A stretch of DNA of 64,000 nt from Pseudorasbora parva (taxonomy: Eukaryota; Chordata; Actinopteri; Cypriniformes; Gobionidae): the NCBI RefSeq assembly GCF_024679245.1, contig NC_090178.1, positions 44,116,072 to 44,180,071 of the forward strand, read 5' to 3'. The notes below the pieces were generated by a model. The model did not search any database. It was not told where the DNA came from and worked only from the letters and a program-made list of their open reading frames with translations. This document shows, piece by piece, positions 58,597-64,000 of this stretch. Made by a program: the position numbers and the translations under genes. Each line of letters starts with the position of its first letter. Position 1 is the stretch's first letter.

Positions 58597-59144
58597 GTAT
58601 ATGCAACTAACGATTATTTTAATAATCGATTTGTTGGCCTATTATTTTTCGATTCATCTGATAAAAGGGCTATTTTCTTATTTTATTGACAAAACACTAT
58701 TCCACATCCGGTCCATTGCTGTCCTTCAAACAAACATGTCAGCTGGTGCTGTGAACACACACATATTGAATATATCACCATTACAAAAATGGTTTTACAA
58801 TGAACAAAACAAACAAAAATAATATTAATAAATAAATAAAAGGGCTATTGTAGTTATTTAACAAATTAACCATTGTTTTGCTTCAAATCCATAGTTTACA
58901 TATATTGTATTTGTGTGGTTATACAAATGGTAATCGATACGACAAAAGCATGGTTTTATTATAATAAAAACATGGTTTTACTATCTAATATAACCATGGA
59001 TCATTTCCGTAAGGGTGTATCTGTGCTGTAGTCTACATTATTTGCAAAAAAAGTTACCAAGCATAAGAAAATTCCTACATTAAAATGATTAAAGAAAAAC
59101 AAAAACACAAATTCAGTGCTACCAGGGAGGATGTTCTGCAGGAA

Positions 59145-59178
<34 letters not shown>

Positions 59179-59801
59179 CAGTTATCCCTTTACAGTTTTT
59201 ACTGTCATAACATGTTGACTTTTAAACATAAATTTAGCATCCAACAGCAGATGTTTCAGATAAATTATTTTCCTGTTGAATATTATTGGTCTCTCTTTCT
59301 TGATTGCGTTCTGTCTGTGTGAGGCGCATACGCGTGTGCTCCCGCCGCGCCGGTGTTCGTACAGTGAAGTTTAACACTGTCAGAATACGTTTTAATGCAA
59401 AATGGCAATACTCGCATGGATACGTAGCATTTACAGATGAAGATATGACTACTGTCCTCTATATAGATCAGTGGATAACCTGTAAAATTACCGTTTTGCG
59501 CTGAGGACGCAGATGCACACACAAGTCAAGAGCTTGACTCCGCCATCTCGCTGAATCTCGCAGAGACGCTTGCGCGGGAATCACGTGACATAAAACGAGG
59601 CCATCTATTGGCTATTCGCTACTTCTCCTACTGTACTGTCTGAGTAAAGCCTCCGGTGGCTCATTACTGCCACACTTTGGTCACCACAGATTTAAAATAT
59701 GCTCGAAATGAGCCGCTTATGGCAAATAAAAAGTTATTTACCAACTAATAATCCATAACTAAATTAGTTGACAACTATTTGTTACTAGATGTTTCAGCTC
59801 T
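58597..59801. mobile_element. hAT non-autonomous element with perfect 8-bp duplication
   Basis: Flanked by AATTGTGA at 58589-58596 and 59802-59809. The left end has TGCAACTAACGATTATTTTA followed by AATCGATT, and the right end has AACTAAATTAGTTGACAACT ending TTTCAGCTCT, as in hAT elements whose ends read AGAGCTGCAACTAA. 1205 bp, no transposase. A (CA)n tract lies at about 59142-59171. Confidence 0.88.
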
Positions 59802-60462
59802 AATTGTGAGTCTAGTTTTTTTCCAGCATGTGCATGATGATGCACAAGAGCTAGTCGTGTAACACCAGCACACACACCTTCAAACAAGTATATAAACATG
59901 CATAAAGTTTCATGACTGAAGTGAAATGCAAGGTCTTCACTGCGCAGGATAAACTTCATGCTGTGAGAAACGTGTGCTTCGCTTGACAATGTGCGGTTTC
60001 CCTCGCTGGTATTTCAGTGTTTTTCCTTCCACGTGCTCTACAAGGACATCATGCCATTTGAAATGCAGTATAAATTCAATTAACGAATCCCATTTACTGA
60101 CAAACGTCTGCTTTTAAATGGTTGCGTGTGCATTGTGTGTTCGTTCTGAAGGACGCTTTCTGCAGGCTGCTTTTTAATTTCCAAATGCTTTTATGATGCA
60201 AATTCATGAAAACACAGTCCGTTATTTCTTAAGGACGAAACAGAACATCTGATATGTTAAAATAGATCTGTGCTTTAGTGTGAATGCAGTCTTTCCGACA
60301 TCAGTAATGATCAACCATTAATAATGCAGAGAAAGAGAGAGAAGCCTCTCATTTCACTTATATGGAAAACTTTCACACAATTAATACACTACTGGTTCCG
60401 CTATTATATTTACTTGGATCTTTTAAAGCTATATTTCGTTAGATTCAGTTGTGGACAGAGTT
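59802..60462. other. Intronic stretch, nothing bounded
   Basis: No repeat or coding similarity recognised. Confidence 0.5.
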
Positions 60463-62157
60463 ATTGCCCCCATTGGTAAATATGAATAAAGAAGCCTGTA
60501 CAAATAAATGTATTGTTAATCCTTTTGATCTTTTATTCAAAAAACAAACACTAAAACCTAACTTTTCTTTGAAATAAAAGAATTGAAAATGTGTGTAAAA
60601 TCTCTATGTAATAAATGTTTTTCTCCAAAGCACAAACATATTTATTAGCACCCTTTTATTCAATACTTTTTCAACCTCCAGTCAGCTCCGAGTCTTCTCC
60701 TATAATGCCTGATGAGTTTGGAGAACACCTGACAAGAGATCAGGGACCATTCCTCCATACAGAAGCTCTCCAGTTTCTCAGCTCCATGTTGGTGGTGCTT
60801 CTCTTCAGTTCATCACTCATCTTCTATTGGGTTCAGATCAGGGGACTGAGATGGTCCTGGCAGAAGCTTCATTTTGTGCTCGGTGACACGTTTGATGTTT
60901 GTTTTGTATCATTGTCTTGATGGAAGATCCAACCACGGCCCATTATAAGATTAGCAGAGGCCATCAGGTTTTGATTGTTCATTTGCTGATATTTACTAGA
61001 ATCCCTTATACCATTTGTCTGAATAAGATGTCCAGGACAACATTAAAGATTCAGCGGTATTTGGATGAGCGAGATGGATTTGTCTTGAAACCCTCCTAAA
61101 CTAGCCTGACAAGCCAGACCCACATCAAGATGTTTGGTCTGGAAACTCACCATTGACAGCTCAATCTGAGGCGCAGATAAACGGTTGTCTTTCAAACTCC
61201 CTCTGCACGCGATAGGATAGCACTACACCAACCAGAGCAATGACGGTGAAGCAGAGCTTGTTGACAGATTAAACTCCAAACTCTGAATGACTTCAGTGCC
61301 GTTCTTTGTTCTTTTCTCAGAGAAAAGCTTAACTCCAAGTCTTCCAGATTCGCAGTCAAAGCTGATTCGAAAGACCGCCGCCGTTCGCCAGTTTCTGTGT
61401 TTACTAGAAGCACGCAAACGCAACTCGGCCGTCGTCATTATGGCCCCGCCCACTGACTCTATACACGATGTGATTGGCCCGGCAAGAGTTAGGCAAATAC
61501 AGCTCAGAAGGGTATTGAGAGTTGCTAGATGACACTCGCGGCAGATTAGATTTGCTGCCGCTAGGGTGCGTCTAGATTTCTAGGCTACTCCTAAACAACA
61601 TGTTATGTTTTTTTTTGTTTTTTTTTGGCTTTCTTTCCCAAACTCAACTAATCTCTGCAATACTTCATCCGTGACCTTTGGAGAGTCTTTGGCCACTCAA
61701 ACTCTCCTCCTCGCCGTACATTAGGACGATATGTCCTCTTTCTATTTTTGCTGCACATCAGAGCTATATTCTTTGGCTTTACTCATTGGGATGAATGATT
61801 AAGGGAATTTGGCCTTTGTGTTTCCTCATATTTATACTCCTGTGGAACAGGAAGTCAAAGCTGGACAATCTAATGTTCCTATTCCAAAAATTTAAATATG
61901 GATGGGGATATATATTTTTTTAAAATTCTAGGGGTGCCAATAATTATGTCCAATGTGTTTTGGAGAAAAGCATTTTTTTTCATAATGTGATTTATTTATT
62001 TATTTTCTTGCCCACTTTCAATTATTGTACTTCAATGAAAGGTTAGATGTTTGTGATTTAAAAAAAAAAAAAAAAAATGAAGTATCAAAAGGATAAACAA
62101 TGCAGATTTATTTTTACAGCCGTCTTTGACCATATTTACCAAGGGGGGCATTCAATC
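60463..62157 (-). pseudogene. Tc1-like element, minus strand, degenerate, with copy 5 nested
   Basis: The ends are inverted repeats of about 85 bp with interruptions: left GCCCCCATTGGTAAATATGA then ATCCTTTTGAT; the complement of the right has GCCCCCCTTGGTAAATATGG and ATCCTTTTGAT. On the minus strand around 60870-60650 the translation reads LLPGPSQSPDLNPIEDE, then stops, then a shifted frame similar to FCMEEWSLISCQVFSKLIRH and YRRRLGADWRL, the C-terminal glutamate block and tail of a Tc1 transposase. The N-terminal half lies towards 61600-61900 in heavily decayed form. The TAGCCT element at 61102-61587 inserted within it. Inactive. Confidence 0.8.
61102..61587 (-). mobile_element. TAGCCT/9-bp-TSD element, copy 5 (RecQ-like fragment, internal deletion)
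   Basis: A 486-bp copy with perfect 9-bp flanking repeats CTCCTAAAC (61093-61101 and 61588-61596). The minus strand reads RRSFESALTANLEDLELSF and LRKEQRTALKSF, then a deletion of about 35 bp removes the Walker A part; the frame resumes as LICQQALLHRH. It inserted into the Tc1-like element at 60463-62157. Confidence 0.92.
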
Positions 62158-64000
62158 TGACCTCCGCTGTAAAAGTTGTTAACATGCAATTGTTTTGATT
62201 TTATTATTAATCAGAATTTAGAATTTTATAAATATTAAACAAAAACAAGTAATGTAATACAAAAATCACAAATAACATTGATATTCAAACTCATTAATTA
62301 ACCAGAAAAAAAAATGGATCAAGGATCCTTTTAGAATATAAATCGAATCGTATTGTGAGGAGCCTAAAGATTGATTCCCACCCCTAATTCGAGAGAGGAC
62401 TCTCGTCTTTTCATGGCTGTGCTGTAATATAAACATGATTGATTCGATTAAAATGAAAACATTAGCTAATTAATATATTTAATCATGATTAATCACACCA
62501 GTGACACTTTTACGGTAATTTCATTTCAGGTAACAGAAGAATCTTCTAAATGATTTATTAATCACAGTTCATGTTCATCTATATCTGTTTAGATTAAGGG
62601 ACCTGAACTAATTTGTATTAATTAGTTAGTTTGTATTACATTTTTTTAAATTAAATTTTGTATTAAATGTTAACAAAGGTCAATAAATATGCTAACAAAT
62701 GTAATTGTTCATTGATAATGTTAATGCAATAATTTACGTAAACTAATGGTGCCTTGTTGTAAAGTGTTGCCCATTATTTTACCCAGCCCTAATGCGTTGA
62801 ATGATATTTCATGTTGCCTTTTTAAATTTATGCTAAAGAAACAGACAGTAGCAGTACAGTAACAGAAATGAAAGGCGTGTTGATTGTCTCTAATGGTGAA
62901 TCTTCAGTGTGAGATGTCTTTCTCTCGTTCTTTTAGACCATCTTTAATGTCTCCTGTTTGTCTCTCCGCACAAGATTGTTTCCGTAGCTGTGAAATATCC
63001 ACGAATGTTTCTTAAAGCATTGATGCACATATTTTTCAAATGCACTGCTAATAAAAACCATCTCATCACCATTATGATCCCTTGCGTGGTAAGAGAGCTC
63101 TAGGCTTTGACATAAAGAGCTCAGATGTTGTGTGTAATTTTTGTTCCCTGAGTAACATGTAATTATTTCAGGCTATTGTATGGCTATTGTGCAACTGCCT
63201 ATATTTGAGACTATTGCTGTCGCCGCGGTCATTATACATTATGGTTCAGAGCCCATTTAGGAGACGAAGATGATTAAAAAGGGACTGCAAAGCAGCCGTT
63301 CTTGACTGGTTTTGCTTCAGGACCCAGAAAAATCTTCGGCATCCAAAAACAGAATACCAGAATAACATCCATTTAGGCTTTTTGGAGTTAAATTTAACTT
63401 TAGGCGTATTATCTGTGTTTTTGGTTTAAATTTACTTTATATAGTGTCTTGAACATTGTGGGGGACCATTTATTTTTATTTTTATAAAGCATAAAAAAAT
63501 TCTAGTTGTGAAATAATTATTTTGGGACTATTTGCAAATAACATTTGCATTAATTAGCGTAAAAAATATTCTTAGTCTTGAGGTTCCTCCCGTCAATAAA
63601 TAAATACTTAGATCCGCTGTCAACATTCAAAATCCTTAATGGTTGAAGGTTACAGCTTCTAATCCACCCTCATAGTTTTTTTAAGGTGTTCAATGATTGT
63701 ATATTTAGAGCAGGGACACGTTTGTGTGCATTTTGGTTTGTGAGTATTCAATAGAGTCTCCGCAACGGCAATAAGAAATAGATAGACGCGCTCGTCTGTG
63801 TGAAGACTGTGAACAAGCTAAAGAGAACATAAACCCTGCCTAGTTTGATTTGATTGGGCATCTCAATCATTTTGACATCGACAAGCACCGTTAGACCTGA
63901 GACTAAAATGTAGCTTTTTCATCCTGACATACAGAGCGCTGCGTAAAGAAGTCCAGCAGAGCAGTACAATAATTATTTTGGCAATTTGGCTAATTATTGG
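62158..64000. other. bckdhb: Intronic stretch to the window end
   Basis: AT-rich intron. 62300-62397 ends GATTGATTCCCACCCCTAAT, the complement of the hAT end TAGGGGTGGGAATC. The remainder shows no bounded repeat and no bckdhb exon. Confidence 0.5.

Noticed and set aside
24590..64000. Remaining bckdhb exons inside the window
   Set aside because: I looked for sequence encoding the next conserved segment and found none by eye; short exons could be missed, so a translated search would settle it.
1..64000. CRISPR array, tRNA genes or bacterial-type operons
   Set aside because: No spaced identical repeats, no cloverleaf with tRNA boxes, and no clustered long frames; the sequence is vertebrate intronic DNA.

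Overview
This window is vertebrate nuclear DNA, most likely from a cyprinid fish (zebrafish or carp type). The evidence is a fish-like bckdhb protein sequence split by very long introns, a 5S-rRNA-derived SINE3 element, many Tc1/mariner remnants, and dense non-autonomous hAT and TTAA-target elements. It is not bacterial: there are no operons, long open frames or ribosome binding sites. I cannot name the species from the sequence alone.

The only protein-coding gene I can support is bckdhb, the E1-beta subunit of the mitochondrial branched-chain 2-oxo acid dehydrogenase complex, on the + strand. Four consecutive internal exons are present: 518-673, 7736-7844, 23599-23696 and 24479-24589. They have consensus splice sites and compatible phases, and they join to 158 codons that match the vertebrate E1-beta without a gap. 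The 5' exons lie upstream of base 1. The last exons lie beyond base 64000, so the final intron seen here is at least 39 kb. Everything else is intronic and is mostly layered transposons.

Layout of the introns. 1-7.7 kb: first copy of a 9-bp-target element, a hAT element and two TTAA elements. 7.8-23.6 kb: a 125-bp LTR-like unit with a tRNA-Lys primer-binding site, hAT ends, a TTAA element, a non-LTR retrotransposon fragment, a 3.3-kb composite TTAA element, and Tc1 transposase remnants. 24.6-64 kb: a SINE3, a foldback element, a three-level nest of transposons at 31.5-35.5 kb, further TTAA, hAT and Tc1 elements, two Tc1 fragments in opposite orientation, and several microsatellites.

The most interesting system is a family of about 0.5-kb elements present five times (841, 15348, 30893, 39396, 61102). 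Each starts TAGCCT, ends in the complement of that motif, and is flanked by 9-bp direct repeats (three perfect, two with mismatches). Each carries a fragment that looks like the N-terminal part of a RecQ-type DNA helicase, with the Walker A lysine position changed in every copy that keeps it. A larger element (31487-35532) has the same terminal motif and a perfect 9-bp repeat. Together they look like Mutator-type non-autonomous transposons that have captured a host-like gene fragment. The nesting gives a relative order of insertion at several places.
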